Positions 34,900 through 47,840 of a DNA stretch of 64,000 nucleotides are shown in pieces. How positions within the stretch are numbered: position 1 is the first letter of the stretch; each line of letters begins with the position of its first letter. Below the pieces are notes generated by a model. That model saw only the letters and a list, made by a program, of their open reading frames with translations. It was not told where the DNA came from and did no database searches. Both the position numbers and the translations under genes were made by a program. Where the stretch lies: NCBI GenBank assembly GCA_941918925.1, contig OW799233.1:57069841-57133840 (forward strand), given 5' to 3'. This DNA is from Phyto melanocephala (taxonomy: Eukaryota; Arthropoda; Insecta; Diptera; Rhinophoridae).

Positions 34900-36529
34900 G
34901 TCTATAAGTTCAATGCAAAATAAACTTGTTAAATAATAATTAAATATTAAATAAACTGTTGTAAAGTAAAAGTGTGTTCAAACAAATATAACGTTTATAA
35001 AGTAAATTCAAAGAGTAAAGATTATTGTTTCCAATAGAAAATCCAGGGTTATAAAAAAATATATATAAACTAATGTAAACGTAAACGTTGCAATATTTTT
35101 GATTTTCTTTGAATGAAAAAGATCGTTCAAAGTTGCTTAATACTTATTTCTTAAATGTCTTCAAAATTATTTTTAAGTTAAACAACTCTAATAGAATTAT
35201 AATACATAGAATGGATGTCAATCTAAATTACATGCAAAAATATCATCATGTGACAATTTTATAGCATTTCAACTGACTTAATGTATATTTGATGTTTTTG
35301 TATGTGATTTGTTTTAACTATTTGTTTTTATTACATTCAGATCTAATAGAATTAATTTTATTTTTTTTTTACTGTGTGGTAACTTTACTTGCATACTCGT
35401 ATAACGGCAGAAAAAGAATGACTCAAAGAAACAACACTACAGAGCCACTAATAAATCACAAAAATCTTTTGTGTTTGAAATAACATAAATTTGAATGTAC
35501 ATATGTATGTATGTACAACAATGACTAAATACCACAACAAAGTGTCCTGAGTATTAGAATGTTAGGAAAATAAAAGCAAACAAAGCATTACAAAATTGTT
35601 GGTAAAACAAAAGAAATATGAAGAAAAAATTTATAAAAATCTTTCATGTATGTATGTAGTATGTTCTCGTGAATGTAAGTATGTGTAAGAGCTTTGGGAT
35701 TTTTTTCCTTTAAATTATCCAGGTATTTATCATTATATGAGTACACAAATACAATTTTGATGTTATATGATAGCACCACTTTAGAAAAAATTTATATCGC
35801 TCTATTATTCTACATACAAGCCCGTGCTCCCATACACTGTTTGTGTTGCAGCGTTGCCAAATTATACACTTTAGCTGTGTTTTTAAGGCGGCTTGTTGTG
35901 TAACACTTACAAAGGTTTTAATACATTATTTCCTTAATTTTCTACGTAGAACATAGGTCCATTATAAATGCTTTAAATTGACTTCTGTCATTTGCTAACA
36001 GCTTCAGTTTGGTTTTATTCAAATATTAGTCATTGAGTCGTGTTCGATGAACATGATGACAATGTGAGGTCATTATTATTATTCCTCGACCAGCTCTTTG
36101 AATTTGCCGTGATCGATCCCGTAGCTTATTGGAGATCACCGAAGGTGAAAAATATACATAACAATGACTACTGCCTAAAAAAAAAAGTGGAACACCATTG
36201 TTATAAAAAGTATATTTTTTTCTTGTATTTTCATAATTATAATTGTTTCCTTGAATTATTTAATTACAATTATTATTATCAGCCACATAAATATGTGTAT
36301 ATAAAATTATAATTCATTTTAAAAATATATGCTTTTTCAAATCGCCATAAAATATTGTTTTGCACCGACATCAATATCGAGTATTCGAATGTCAGTTTTT
36401 TATTCGACTCTCCAAATATAAACAAATGAACGTCAACGCTTATACTCCCAAAACGTTGTTATTTAGCTTTCTCACATAATTTTAATTTCTAATTATTGTT
36501 TTCAATGTTATTTTTATTTTATAAGGTCA
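34900..36529. other. AT-rich spacer with a coding-like patch
   Basis: No repeats recognised. Positions 36034-36150 are open in one frame with mixed composition (FDEHDDNVRSLLLFLDQLFE, VIDPVAYWRSPK). CAAATATTAG upstream and AAG|GTGAAA downstream are weak splice candidates, but the upstream stop lies between the acceptor and the frame. No family recognised. Confidence 0.3.
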
Positions 36530-38115
36530 TGCCGTGTGAAATTTCTACAATATTCATTTCCGACCCAATAAAGTATATATGTATGTAAATATATGAAAGC
36601 TTATGAATAGGGGAGTCCATTAAGCATTACCCGCATGTCCACCTCTCCGCGTGTCTATTGAAATCAACTTTTTGGAGCCTCCCGACATCACCAGGTTGTA
36701 CTAAAACATCAAAAACAGATCAGTGTTTGAACATTCTAAGATATGAGCAAATAAACACGACTGCCTCTGTTTTTTCGCTTATTCGTACCACAAAAATGAA
36801 AATTTGCCAGCCCTAGAATAATCTATATACTACATGATTGTTACTTTTTATAGATTTGGTATGCCTCTCGCAATATTCATGAGAAGTTTGGGATAAATTG
36901 GTCAATAATCGCAAATTTAGAGGTAAAAACTATATTTTTTACCCTTCACCTGTATTTCACAAGGGCATATACATATAGCCTTGTCATTCCATTTATAATT
37001 TCTACAATTTTCATTTCCGACCCCACAAAGTGTATATTTTCTAAAAGCCTATGAATAGAGGAGTCCATGTTCCCCAGACCTGTGTATAATATTAATCTTT
37101 TAAAAATATTCTGGAATGAATCTCAGCAGCGATTTAGCTAAATCGCATTATAACTTTCTGAGATATGAGCAAATAAAATCGACTGCCTCTGTTTTTCCCA
37201 TATTTTTACCAACCAAATTAAAATTTTTCAGCCATAGAATAATTTATAGGTACCTTTATCACAATTTGTAGATATAATATGCCTCTAGAGATATTCGTAA
37301 CAATTTTGGATAAAACGGACTATAATCGGTAAAGTTATAGGCAAAAATTTTTTTAAAAATATATATTCCAAAAATTTACAAACGAAAATCAAATTCTTTC
37401 AGCTTCTAGATAACCGAGAGAGAAAATATTGGTATCATCTGAAAGGACTTGACTAGCGCAATATAAGCACTACAAAAAAAATAAAATTCATAATGGCTGC
37501 CACTACAAAATAGTGTACAGAAAATGTATATATGAGCCAAATCTGGCATTTTAAAATGCAACTCCTTCAACCTCCACCAGTGGACTTTAGTAAATTTTTA
37601 AACTAATGTAAAATCCAAGATGGAGTCTAAAACGAAATGGCGGAACAATTTTTTTTAACCCCATGAATATGGGTATCAAATGAAAGGGCTTAACTAGTAG
37701 AATACAGATAACTACGTAAAAATTCAAAATCGAGGATAGCGTCGGAAAAAATAAGGAAAAATGGCGTAAAACATGAAATATAGGTTAAGCTACGATGTGG
37801 GATTAAACTTATGTACATGATGGTATAGATGGTATTATCAGATTCGGAACGGCCGAATGTAGCACTATTACTTGTTTTAAATATGTCAAATGTTTTTTGA
37901 ATATTAATATATTCTTAGCTATGGAGAAAACATCCAAAATGGCGTCATACATTAAATGGCGAATGTACGAGTCAAACACACCAGTTATGCGTTTGGCCCC
38001 TTTAACCCGTTTGGCCCCTTTAACCCCAACAGTATTAGTATCAAATAAAAGGGCTTGACCAATACAATGTAGTAAACTGCAAAAAGTAAAAAAATCCAAG
38101 ATGGCGTCTTGTACT
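36530..38115 (+). mobile_element. A2 INE-1-like element split by another A2
   Basis: The first part (36530-36938) begins within the head block (GTCATGCCGTGTGAAATTTC). What looks like its continuation (AAAATGGCGTCATAC, CAGTATTAGTATCAAATAAA, AAGATGGCGTC) resumes after the second A2 at 37877-38115. The tail hairpin is absent. Confidence 0.55.
36939..37876 (+). mobile_element. A2 INE-1-like element
   Basis: A nearly complete copy: head TACCCTTCACCTGTATTTCA with AAGGGCATATA, TTTCCGACCCCACAAAGTG, then a body with CAAGATGGAGTC and the tail ATTCGGAACGGCCGAATGT with ACTTGTTTT. It gives the uninterrupted order used to reconstruct the nested element at 3201. Confidence 0.8.
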
Positions 38116-38228
38116 TGCTTTTAAAGATGTTATATTTACATTAAACTTGTAATAATATACTTATTTTGCTAAATTTGTTATAAATATAAGAAACTTTCTT
38201 GTTGTACAGAATATAAAATAAAGTCAAA

Positions 38229-38613
38229 TCCTACTAATATAATAAATGTGAATGTTTGGATGTTTGGATATTTGTTACTTAATCATGCAAATACGGCTGA
38301 ACGGAACTAAATGAAATTCAGAACATAGATAGATAGCAACCTAGATTAACACATAGTCTACTTTTTATCACGATAACCAGGAGAAGTCGTTGGAAAACTC
38401 ATCATTGCAAAGCCTAAACGGGTTTTTTGTGTTGTAAATATTTTTTTTGTTTTAAGTTTCGCCTTTTCTGTCATATTTTCAAATCAAAATTTTCAAATTA
38501 ATAATCGTACTAACATAATAAATGTGACAGACATATAAATAGCAATTTAGGTTAATACTAAGTCTACCTTTTTTCCCGATAACTACGAAGACGAAGTCGC
38601 GGGCACAAGCTAG
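38229..38613 (+). mobile_element. Small non-autonomous Helitron
   Basis: 385 bp starting TCCTACTAATATAATAAATG and ending GCGGGCACAAGCTAG, preceded by A and followed by T. This fits Helitron structure (5' TC, 3' CTAG, insertion between A and T). Two partial internal repeats are visible, each with TACTAA(T/C)ATAATAAATGTGA and an AGTCTAC...GATAAC block. No coding capacity. Confidence 0.75.
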
Positions 38614-38739
38614 TAAATAAATAAACAAAATAAATTAATTTTATTTAAAGATATAAATTTAGTGAAATATAGAGTTATTAAATATTCGGCATATAAGAAA
38701 AACCATTTTTCGAATTTTTCGAAAAACCACAAGAATAAC

Positions 38740-39410
38740 TGTGACGTCGGCCATGCCAAAGCTGACCTCATCGTAGCATAGCCTTGATTTCATAATTACC
38801 ATTATACGCCATATTGCGTTTTTACTTCAGATGCCATCTCTGATTTTTTACATAGTTCACTGTTCTACTTTTCAAGCTCTTTTGATATTTATGGCGTTAA
38901 AAAATGTTTACCAGCTTATTTCAAACTTCATGCCGGATTTTACAATTTTTCATAGCTTACTGTATTCCACTGGTCAAGCTCTTTTATTTGATATCCATAC
39001 CTCTCGATTGTCTAAAATCGGAAAATATAGATTTTTGTTTACGAATTTTATAATGTTGATGCTTATATTTGCGTTGCATTTAAACCGATTTGCAAGTTTT
39101 TCTTAGGAAAAATTAATGAGGGCACGGCTTACAATCCGGTATTACTAGCGTGTTCAAACATTATTTGAGAAACTTTATATATTTAAAACAAATATACATC
39201 TATATTTTTCCAAATATTGTTTACCTATAACTTGTCGATTAGTGACCGATTTGTCCAAAATCTTTTTAAATATTTTTGGAGACAACGCATATTTAGAAAT
39301 AGTAACAAAATGTTAATTTTTATGGTTAATGAGAAAAACAGAGAAAGTCGTGTTTATTTGCTCATATCTCAGAACCTTATGCGGCGATTGTGCTGGATTT
39401 GTATACTTTA
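38740..39410 (-). mobile_element. A2 INE-1-like element, partial
   Basis: Reverse-oriented: CGGCCATGCCAAAGCTGAC (damaged tail), CCATATTGCG, CACTGTTCTACTTTTCAAGC and TTGCTCATATCTCAGAAC. The head is lost after 39410. Confidence 0.6.
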
Positions 39411-39816
39411 TAGCATAACAACTATATACACCCTGCACACATTTCTCGAGTGTCTTGCAGACGAAAGTAGATTCTAAAGAGAGAGTTTAAAAATTGTGAT
39501 ACAAAAGCCGTTTATATGAACAAAGATTGATGTTCATATTTATTTATATATTTATTTATCAGGTAATCGTAATTCAAAGGAAATTTTTTTGTTTATATTT
39601 TTTATATACGACTTTTGACATTTTAAATAAATGAGGAAAGAGACATAAACGTTTTAACTAAGTGAAAAAATACTCAACCGACAAATCAAGATTACCTGAT
39701 GAATAATCTAGCATTGAAGCGAACCAAACTAGTTTAAATTATTCAATAATTTGAGGCATAAGCCCGGTTTCTCGAATAGTTCGAAACCCGGTTTATAGAA
39801 ATAAATGTAAAATATA
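39411..39816. other. Spacer
   Basis: Nothing recognised. Confidence 0.5.
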
Positions 39817-40577
39817 ACAAATAAGAGTGCTATATTCGGCCGTCCCGAATCTTATATACCCTTCACAACGTGTAGTCATGCAATAACAGTAGTTTGTATC
39901 ACCATTCATCTTATATGAAATACGTACATACATATATAAAAACATCCCATTGTAAAATTAAAAATGTATGTATGTATGTTAAAAAAATACAAAAAAAAAA
40001 ATTAAAAAAAAATTTAAAAGAAAAAATTAAAAAAAAATATTTAAATATTAATAAAAAAAAATAAACAAAAAAATAAAAAATTGAAAAAAATGATAATAAA
40101 AATATAAATAATATATTAAATAAAAATTAAAAAAAAAATTAAAAAAATATATGAAAAAATAAAAAAAAATTTTTTTTGGCTCAGCTGGGATTCGATGCCA
40201 CGTTTACTCTAACCAGTATACACGTTTGTATGTATGTATGTTGTTGTTGTAATGTTGTTTTTGTGAAAAAAAAAATCGAGGTGGTCGTGGGTTTTTGCTC
40301 ATATCTCTGTTGTTTATGTACCGATGTTTCTGATTTTCAATACCGATCTACTCCCAAATGTATCCGATATTTCAATACCTCTCCCGGGTCCAAGAGATGT
40401 CGGGGGGCTTCAAAAAGTTGATTTCAACATACACACGGACAGACGGTCAGGCGGACAGATTGACAGAGCTTAATCGACTCCCCTATTCATAAGCTTTCAG
40501 AAAATATATACTTTATGGGGTCGTAATGACAAACCTATATATGTATGTATACCCTTTTTCACTGTATGAAGGGTATA
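39817..40577 (-). mobile_element. A1 INE-1-like element with tRNA-like box motifs
   Basis: Complete reverse copy: tail AACAAATAAGAGTGCTATAT, head GAAGGGTATA at 40577. The A-rich desert covers about 39975-40165. At 40177-40199 TGGCTCAGCTGG is followed directly by GATTCGATGCC. The first fits the tRNA A-box consensus (TRGCNNARYNGG) fully, and the second fits the B box (GGTTCGANNCC) at 10 of 11 positions. The block recurs in most A1 copies. Confidence 0.88.
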
Positions 40578-41559
40578 AAAAGCGGTTTTCAAATTATTCG
40601 GCAACGCGTATTGACAATTCTAGCAAAATATTATTTTGTTAAACATTTTTTAAAACGCTCAGTTTGAAATATTTTTTTAAGAAAATTTTGTTAAGATATT
40701 TTTTAGTGGCAACACTGATATACACATATTAACAGAGTTGATTTTAGCAGTGACATTATTTCTACGCAAACAAGCTTAAACTATAGATACTGTATCTTAA
40801 TGTGAATACAAAAACAAAATATTATTCTATGGTTTGCATTTAATTGAAACAATGACACAGATTCAACAAGGTTACAATTAGTTTCATTCTAGTGAACATA
40901 TATAAATACAGAAATAAACCTTTACAAAACATTTTAATACTTACTTGCATAAGCATGTCGCAATCGAATGTGAAAAAGGGACAATCAAATCAACGGATTA
41001 AGAAAGAAATAAATAAAATAACAAATAAAATACCTTAAAACATTTTCCATATTTCATAGACACACAATGAAAATATATTTCATAAAAAGATTTGTTGATT
41101 TTTATATCCTTCCCCAAGGCTATATGTCACTTCTACAATACTCATATTCTACTCAATAAAACATATATTATTTGAAAGCTCAATTATCGTGGAAATATTC
41201 CAACTTGACAAATTGAATGATGCAGAAGTTCTTATTTTTGGGACTACTTTCGCGTGCAATTCTTAAAACTGCGATACAAATGAATGAGCTGACAAATGTT
41301 GTACTGCTTAATTCATAACTTTCATAACGTCATTTATTAGATCGTTTTGCAAAACTATGTCATTCGCAAGAAAATAACAAAACTTGGTATACCCTGCATG
41401 TAATCCAGTTAGCATAACTACAACTTTCAATTCACCACAAATGTTTCATAAGTACTGCGGATATTTAATTTTATCGAGTAATTACTTCATTTTTGCATAG
41501 TTTTTTCTTTATGTAAACCGATTACTATTTGTTACCATTATAAATTAAAGTGGCTTTTT
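40578..41559. other. Spacer with a possible A-type head remnant
   Basis: Positions 41099-41190 (TATATCCTTCCCCAAGG, ACATATATTATTTGAAAGCTC) resemble a very old A head. Nothing else recognised. Confidence 0.4.
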
Positions 41560-42090
41560 AGTCTCTTGGCATCATCGTTTATGAAAAAGCTTAAAAAGTC
41601 TTCTTGTCTATTTCAAAAGTATGAGAACTTCGTATTCCTATTCAAGAAATTCCATCGCTGTAGTCTTGAGGCAAGAAGTTGAGGCTTTGATTTCAAGAGT
41701 CCTAAGGCTCGCGCGAATAAATTTAGGTCAGAGTGTTTTATAAAATCAGATGAATAAGTACCTATGGAATAGTAAGTGCATTAAGTATGTACAAATAAAA
41801 TACCCTCATCATTTACAATTTCTTCACTATTAGAAGACACTTGAGATACGAAAAACATCTTTATCATTAACGATTTCATCTCTGTTAGAAGGCATTGAAA
41901 GTAAAGCATCATCGCCTCGAAGAACTGACTGTTGGGCAGATGAAATATTCAGATATACGATTTTGTTCTAAGTTGTTTTCTTGTATCCATATGTTGTCGT
42001 CTTGCAGGAGTAACAATAATTTTCATGATTTTGTCGTTCACTCCAAATCAATGGGCGTATAAAGGGCAGGAGCTTACAATATCCTCCAAG
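41560..42090 (-). pseudogene. Relic of a conserved arthropod repetitive protein (copy 1)
   Basis: On the minus strand RPLIWSERQNHENYCYSCKT (about 41990-42050) matches the WRE...DCYFC motif of a large family of uncharacterised arthropod proteins. A low-complexity acidic stretch follows (LLSMPSNRDEIVNDKDVF; SSNSEEIVNDEG). Next come LKSKPQLLASRLQRWNFLNR and NRQEDFLSFF (about 41570-41735), matching the LLASRLQ-W-N-LL block of the same family. Stops and frameshifts show it is dead. The family is known to me only as multi-copy predicted proteins in insects; its function, and whether it is a transposon ORF, is not established. Compare 56440-57095. Confidence 0.7.
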
Positions 42091-42842
42091 CCAATCCCTA
42101 AAAGCTGTTATTTTCGGCAGCCAATTTTTTTTTGCAGACCAGTGTAGTTAGTGATAAAATAAATTTTTATTCAATAAGCCATAACCAGTTAGTAAGTTTT
42201 CATATCGGTTGACGATATAAAAATTTTTATATGTGACTTATGTACATATGTGAATGTTTTGCCAATAAATCTCTGCTGAGTTAATGGGAGTACTTGAATG
42301 TATATTTATACTAAAATTGTTTTATACGAATACGCAGTAACATTTAAATTAAACACAAAAACTTTACACAATATACAAGCATGCACATATTTATATAGAT
42401 AACTTTTGCTATGTATTTATGTGCATTGGGGTTAAAACTAAAAGTCGACCATATTAAATAATGCGTGGAGGTAATGATGTGCTAAATGAACTTAAGAAAT
42501 ATTAATAAATCTGTAGTTTCTAAGCCGATAGTGGTATGGTCTTAAAGTTTAACTTGACTTTCAATATTTAAGTTCAAGTTTTAAGATGGAATTTCTATTA
42601 CTTAAAAACAGGGATAGTGTCACAATGGTGTAAAATAGAGAACCTCGGTTGTTTAAAATATCTTTAATGATGAAATAGGAAACACATTTCTGTACGTTGA
42701 CACTTCTAGTTAAAATATTTCAGAAAAACGTGTATATTACCAGTTCAAGTTTAAGTTTATTTTGTAAATTCGAGTATTTTTTTTAAGCTTAATTTTCTGT
42801 TAAATAATCTTGGAAGTATTTATACAAATTCTTGAACATTTT
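42091..42842. other. AT-rich spacer
   Basis: Nothing recognised. Confidence 0.5.
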
Positions 42843-43837
42843 TATACCCGCCACCAAAAAACTGGTGGGCGTATATTCATCTTGTCATTCCTTTTGTAAC
42901 ACATCGAAATATCCATTTTAGACCCCATAAAGTATACATATTCTGAATCGGTGTTTCATTTTATGACGATCTAGCTATTTCGGTCCGTCTGTTGAAATCA
43001 CGATAGAGGTCGCACCGATAAATCTAGGAGGCTCAAATTTTTCCAAAAATTTTTTCATACACAAGATCTGTTTGGTATTGAAAATGAGCTAAATCGGAAT
43101 ATCAGAAAGAAAGTTATAGCTCGTATTGAAATAGTAGGTAAAGAAACCGAGTGTCCAAACGCATTAACGTACAGTCATGAAACTTCAAATATATATTTTC
43201 TGAGTAAAAAAAAATATCTTTCCCACCTACCATATAACGATTTATCTAAAATTCATATAATTTCTCTATGAATAAAGATTTTGGAATAATAAGGACTACA
43301 TTGAAATATCGAAGTTTTGTACTCATTCGCAGAAACAACTTCGACACGCCTACTCTAACGCCCACTTTTCACATAATCTACTTTTATTAAAATTTAAAAG
43401 CTCATAAAACCGATCAAATTAAAGGTATGATGACGAAATTTCGTACAAATAATTTCCTAGTCAATATCATTGTTATGTCAGAAAATTTAGGTGACACGCC
43501 CACTTAAATGCTTACCTCACATATAACGCTTTATCTTAAATTCATATAATTTCTCCATGGACAAAGATGTGGAAGAATAAAGGACTATATTTAAATATCT
43601 CAGTTTAATTTATTAACAGAAACTAAATTGACACGCCCACTTTAACGCCCTTTTTTGTTGAGAGACTAAATTTACGAACTTATTTTAATAGCATATCGAA
43701 GTTATATGAAGAAAGTAATATTTTAGTATAAAGAGATTATTCCATAGCGATTAATGTTAATAACAAAATAATATATATTGTGCTATGAAAGTACATCAAA
43801 TTGGTGGTGGGTATAAAAAATTCGGCTCTTACTTGTT
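42843..43837 (+). mobile_element. B INE-1-like element with a damaged tail hairpin
   Basis: Head TATACCCGCCACCAAAAAAC with GGTGGGCGTATA, full body, then GGTGGTGGGTATAAAAAATT. After CGGC the sequence jumps to TCTTACTTGTTT. The right half of the ATTCGGC/GCCGAAT hairpin (about 17 bases) is missing. Confidence 0.82.
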
Positions 43838-45349
43838 TCTTTTATACGTTTTCGATCTTATATATATCAAATATCAATTTGTTTTTAATTTTCTATTTTG
43901 CGTTAGATTTTTCGTTTTATATTTATGTAATAGTACTTAAATCAACTGATACTTTACTTTACTTCCCATTAAAGTCAAGTAATCTTCATAAATTTAAGAA
44001 AAATGTTTAGCAACATTAGCTTAACCAAATCATGGCTCAAATTCCATGTGATGAATATCGGCGGAATCATTTCATTGTAAACATAGTATGCAACAACAAA
44101 AAACAAAAACCCACCACGAATCGACTTTAATACATGTAAAAAATTTAAATTTTCAGCTGGATCTACGGTGCAAAGTATAAGTTATTTAAATTGCTGTTGC
44201 ATATAAATTGTTACTCATACGTCTTCGTTACGATAAAAATAACTAGAAAACGATTTCTTAAATTTAATGTAACTATTGGCCTTATTCCCAGTAATAAATA
44301 CATGTGCCACATCTATTCTCTATTTGAAATATTTAAATCGTATAGATATAATTAACTTAATCCCGAAGTCAAAATTGACAGTGAATTTAAAACTAAATTG
44401 TGCATTAAGTTGTTATGTATTTGACAAAAAGCTTAATATACACATTAGACATAATGCGTTTATGCTTCACAAACACCATTGTAATTTTTATTACTTAAAC
44501 TACGCATACAAACGTACATACATTAACATATGTATATTATATATATATATGTACATATATATATACATAGGTAGAGGCAAAAGTCAACAGGGCTTTACAT
44601 TTTAGGCCTCCTTGAAGCTTTAATATTATTTATCTAGCTATACCCTTCAATGCCTTTTAGAAAGCCTCTGAACTCCCTTCTAAAGATCCCATATTTTTTT
44701 CTTTCGTTCTTTAGTATATCATTAGCGGCAGCAAATAAACGTTACTAAAACCAGAAAAAAATAAAGGAAAAAACATTTAAAAATAAAGAAATCTTCATTA
44801 GGTTGCACTTAAAGCTTAGAAAGAGTGAGTTTTATAGTGCTCAACTCAAAACAGAAAAAAACTAAAAATATGTATGAAAAATGCATATAGTTCTTATTAT
44901 CATAAGAAAGCAAATATGTTTTACAATTTAAAATTCAGAAGGACATTTATCAGGCTCTAACAGAAATGGTTCCAAGAGAGCCATCATCAGAAAAACTTCT
45001 TTAGGCCCCCTTCTTTGAAGAGTGTGTTCAAGCCCTAGCTCAATATCCCAAGGCGTGTAAGAAAAACGAGTATGCAATGGATATCGGAGTCCTTATATCT
45101 GCTAAATAAGTATAAACAAGGCCTTTTATAAGACCTACTTCCCCCTACTTTTTATCACTCGGTATATACAGATAACGTGATAAAACCTTGTTTACATACA
45201 TATGTACATGTACACTTAAAGCCAGTAACAAACATAAATACAAATATAAGGCAAAAACAGTTACAAATGATTTCATATGCATTTAAGAATTAGGAATGTA
45301 TATTGAAGTACTGGTCGTACGTATAGAAACGCAGAACCCGTTTTTTTTT
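43838..45349. other. AT-rich spacer
   Basis: Contains a TATA-rich run at about 44530-44570. No gene recognised. Confidence 0.5.
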
Positions 45350-45990
45350 CTTTATTATATCCTTCAACTGTGGTGCCTAAATGTTATGTCAGCCTTTTGA
45401 AAATATTCGCGGGAAAGAATTTCCGATTTGTTTTCAGTAACATCGCCTATATTCGTACTCGGTCCTGGAATTTATGGACACGTTTGTTACAATTTTTAAA
45501 TATCGTATGCATCTCGGGCTACTGGTAAGAAAAGTTCAAACAAAATAGCCGTTAATCGGCATAATTAATGTTTAAAAATAACTGACATAAAAGTATTGAC
45601 CGTAAAGCTTCGTCATTTCTCCTAAAACTTACTCAAATGAATGAGCTTGACTAGCAAAATAGACTATAAAACTATTTTACTACAAAATGGAGCACAATAT
45701 AGTAATTGAGTCATATGTAGTAATTATGAATTTGTCCCCATCAGTCCCTACAATATTGGTATCAAATAAAAAGGCTTCACCAGTAGAATACTACGAAGGA
45801 GTATGGCGTCCGAAACAAAATCAATATCAGTCTCAAATGAAAGGGCTTGACTGGTAAAATGCAAATTTAGTATGTAAAAATACAAATTCAAAGAACAAAA
45901 TGGCGTTAAATATTGAATCTAAATCTGAGCTACGCCACGATGTCATCCCTATACAAATCAACATGATGGTGAGGAGTATTATAAGATTCG
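45350..45990 (+). mobile_element. Degenerate A2 INE-1-like element
   Basis: Head TATATCCTTCAACTGTGG, body ATGAGCTTGACTAGCAAAAT and CAAAATGGCGTTAAATATTG, and a tail stub AACATGATGGTGAGGAGTAT. Heavily mutated. Confidence 0.6.
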
Positions 45991-47049
45991 TTATTAAGTT
46001 ATGAGTAATTAAATCACTTTAACAATTATTCACAAATTCTTCATTTATGATTTGTAATTTATGAGTGTTAGTAGACGCGTGTATGTATGAAAATAAAAAT
46101 GTGCTTGTATGAAATGAAATATTACTTTAGTATTTCTACTAATTGGGTTATGGCTTTGTTTTTTTTTTACGTTAAATTGTGTTACTTTTCTCTACCATAG
46201 TGGTAGTGTAGCTGTGCATAATATGTATCGGTGTGTGTGTGTCTGAAAATATGTGCCTATACTTATGATTGGTGTTACCATCTAGATGTTTATTTCGGTT
46301 GAAACGTACATATGTATTTACATAAATATATGGTATAAAAATAATAACTTTGTATAAATATTTGAAAAAGATTAACTTTTTGGGCCTAAAGTCTTGTGAC
46401 TTTCTGAAAATACTTTAAAAAAAACATTTTTAAATGGTTTTACTGGGATTGAAGATAAAACACAATACATAACTATACAACGCAATGTAAATTTTTTGCC
46501 AAAGTAAAACCATTTTGAAAAACAAATTTTTGATACAATAATTATAAATATTTTGATAAATATTAAATTCATATATAGCAAGTTTCATACACACGGTTGT
46601 CAGATAGTACAATATTGTCTGAAAAATTGGTGACAAATACCTTACAGTCTTGAAAAATGCCAAATATGATATCATTTTCATACAAGTCAGCGCTGTTAGA
46701 TTTATAAAATGTTGCTTTGTTGAATAAAATACTGTCTTAGGAATTTTCTAGCACTTTCTATTTTATTACTTGAACCTGTAAAAATAAAACATTTACATAA
46801 ATTAAAACAATTAAGAGCCCTTTATATCGTCCCTGCCGAATCTTGTTTTTAGTTAAACACAAAGAACTCGCTTGTATTCTGCAACTAATAACTTAATCCT
46901 AATTTAGAAAAGAAAAAGTTTATAGCAAAAATATCCATATATTTGTAGTATGTATAGGAATACATACAAAGACATCAATCCATTATATATAATTCTGGAC
47001 TTCCATACATACACACAAACATGAATAAATGAATTACTATTTACATGAC
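45991..47049. other. AT-rich spacer
   Basis: Nothing recognised. Confidence 0.5.
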
Positions 47050-47840
47050 TTTTCATTTAATACCAATATTGAGAGGGATAAAATTTTAGCTAATGCAATT
47101 AGCTTATACCCATTTGCATCATCTTGTAGTGGCCACCATATTGAACTTGAAAGTTTTTAATAGCGTACTGTAATCTACCAGTCATGTTCTTTTATATGAT
47201 ACCCATATTGAGGGGTTTGAAAAAATATGTAATCCGCCTTTTTGTTTCGTAAGCCATCTTGGATAAGGAATTTTTGTAAAAATTGTAAATTTTTAATTAC
47301 AAAAATTGTTAAATGTACATATATAAACTTGTCCGCTATGTTGTCATGGCTGGCATGATGTACTGTATTCTACCTGTCAGTTTCTATCATTTGTTACCAA
47401 TATAATAATAACTAAAATTATAGAAATTTATTCGCCACACATTCAAGAAAAAATTTATGTTTAAATGGCGTCATTGCAAGATGCTCTTTCAATGCAAGCA
47501 AAATAAAATTATTAATTTTCTTTTGTGTTTCTTGCGACAATTTAGTTTTGTGTTAATAAGTGGTAAACAAAATGGAAATTCAAGTTTATTGTGAATATAA
47601 AGATATAGAGTATTCAATTCTTAAATCAGACTTGTGATTATTAATTTCGAACTTTTACCGATATTAATAATCACAAAATGTTTTTAAATACAAAACTTAT
47701 GAATAAGGAAAATGGTTCTCCATCTGGCATAATTGTCTTCGAGATATTTAGAAACTTCAAAAAGTTAATTTTAACTGACATGCGGGCAGGCAGACGGACA
47801 TAACAAAGTCGATTCGATTCATTATATGGTAACGTTTACA
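47050..47840 (-). mobile_element. Degenerate A2 INE-1-like fragments
   Basis: Reverse-oriented blocks TACCAATATTGAGAGGGAT and CTGTAATCTACCAGTCATG (47050-47420), then TTCAAAAAGTTAATTTTAAC and GGCAGACGGACATAAC (47690-47830). Both ends are lost. Confidence 0.55.

Noticed and set aside
36040..36312. 90-codon open frame as a host exon
   Set aside because: The first 37 codons look protein-like, but the rest is AT-rich Y/N/K/H sequence and a stop separates it from the only acceptor candidate. Kept only as a note in the spacer entry.
40176..40199. tRNA gene in the A1 element
   Set aside because: A- and B-box-like motifs abut with no anticodon arm and no acceptor stem, so no tRNA fold is possible; reported as a motif observation only.
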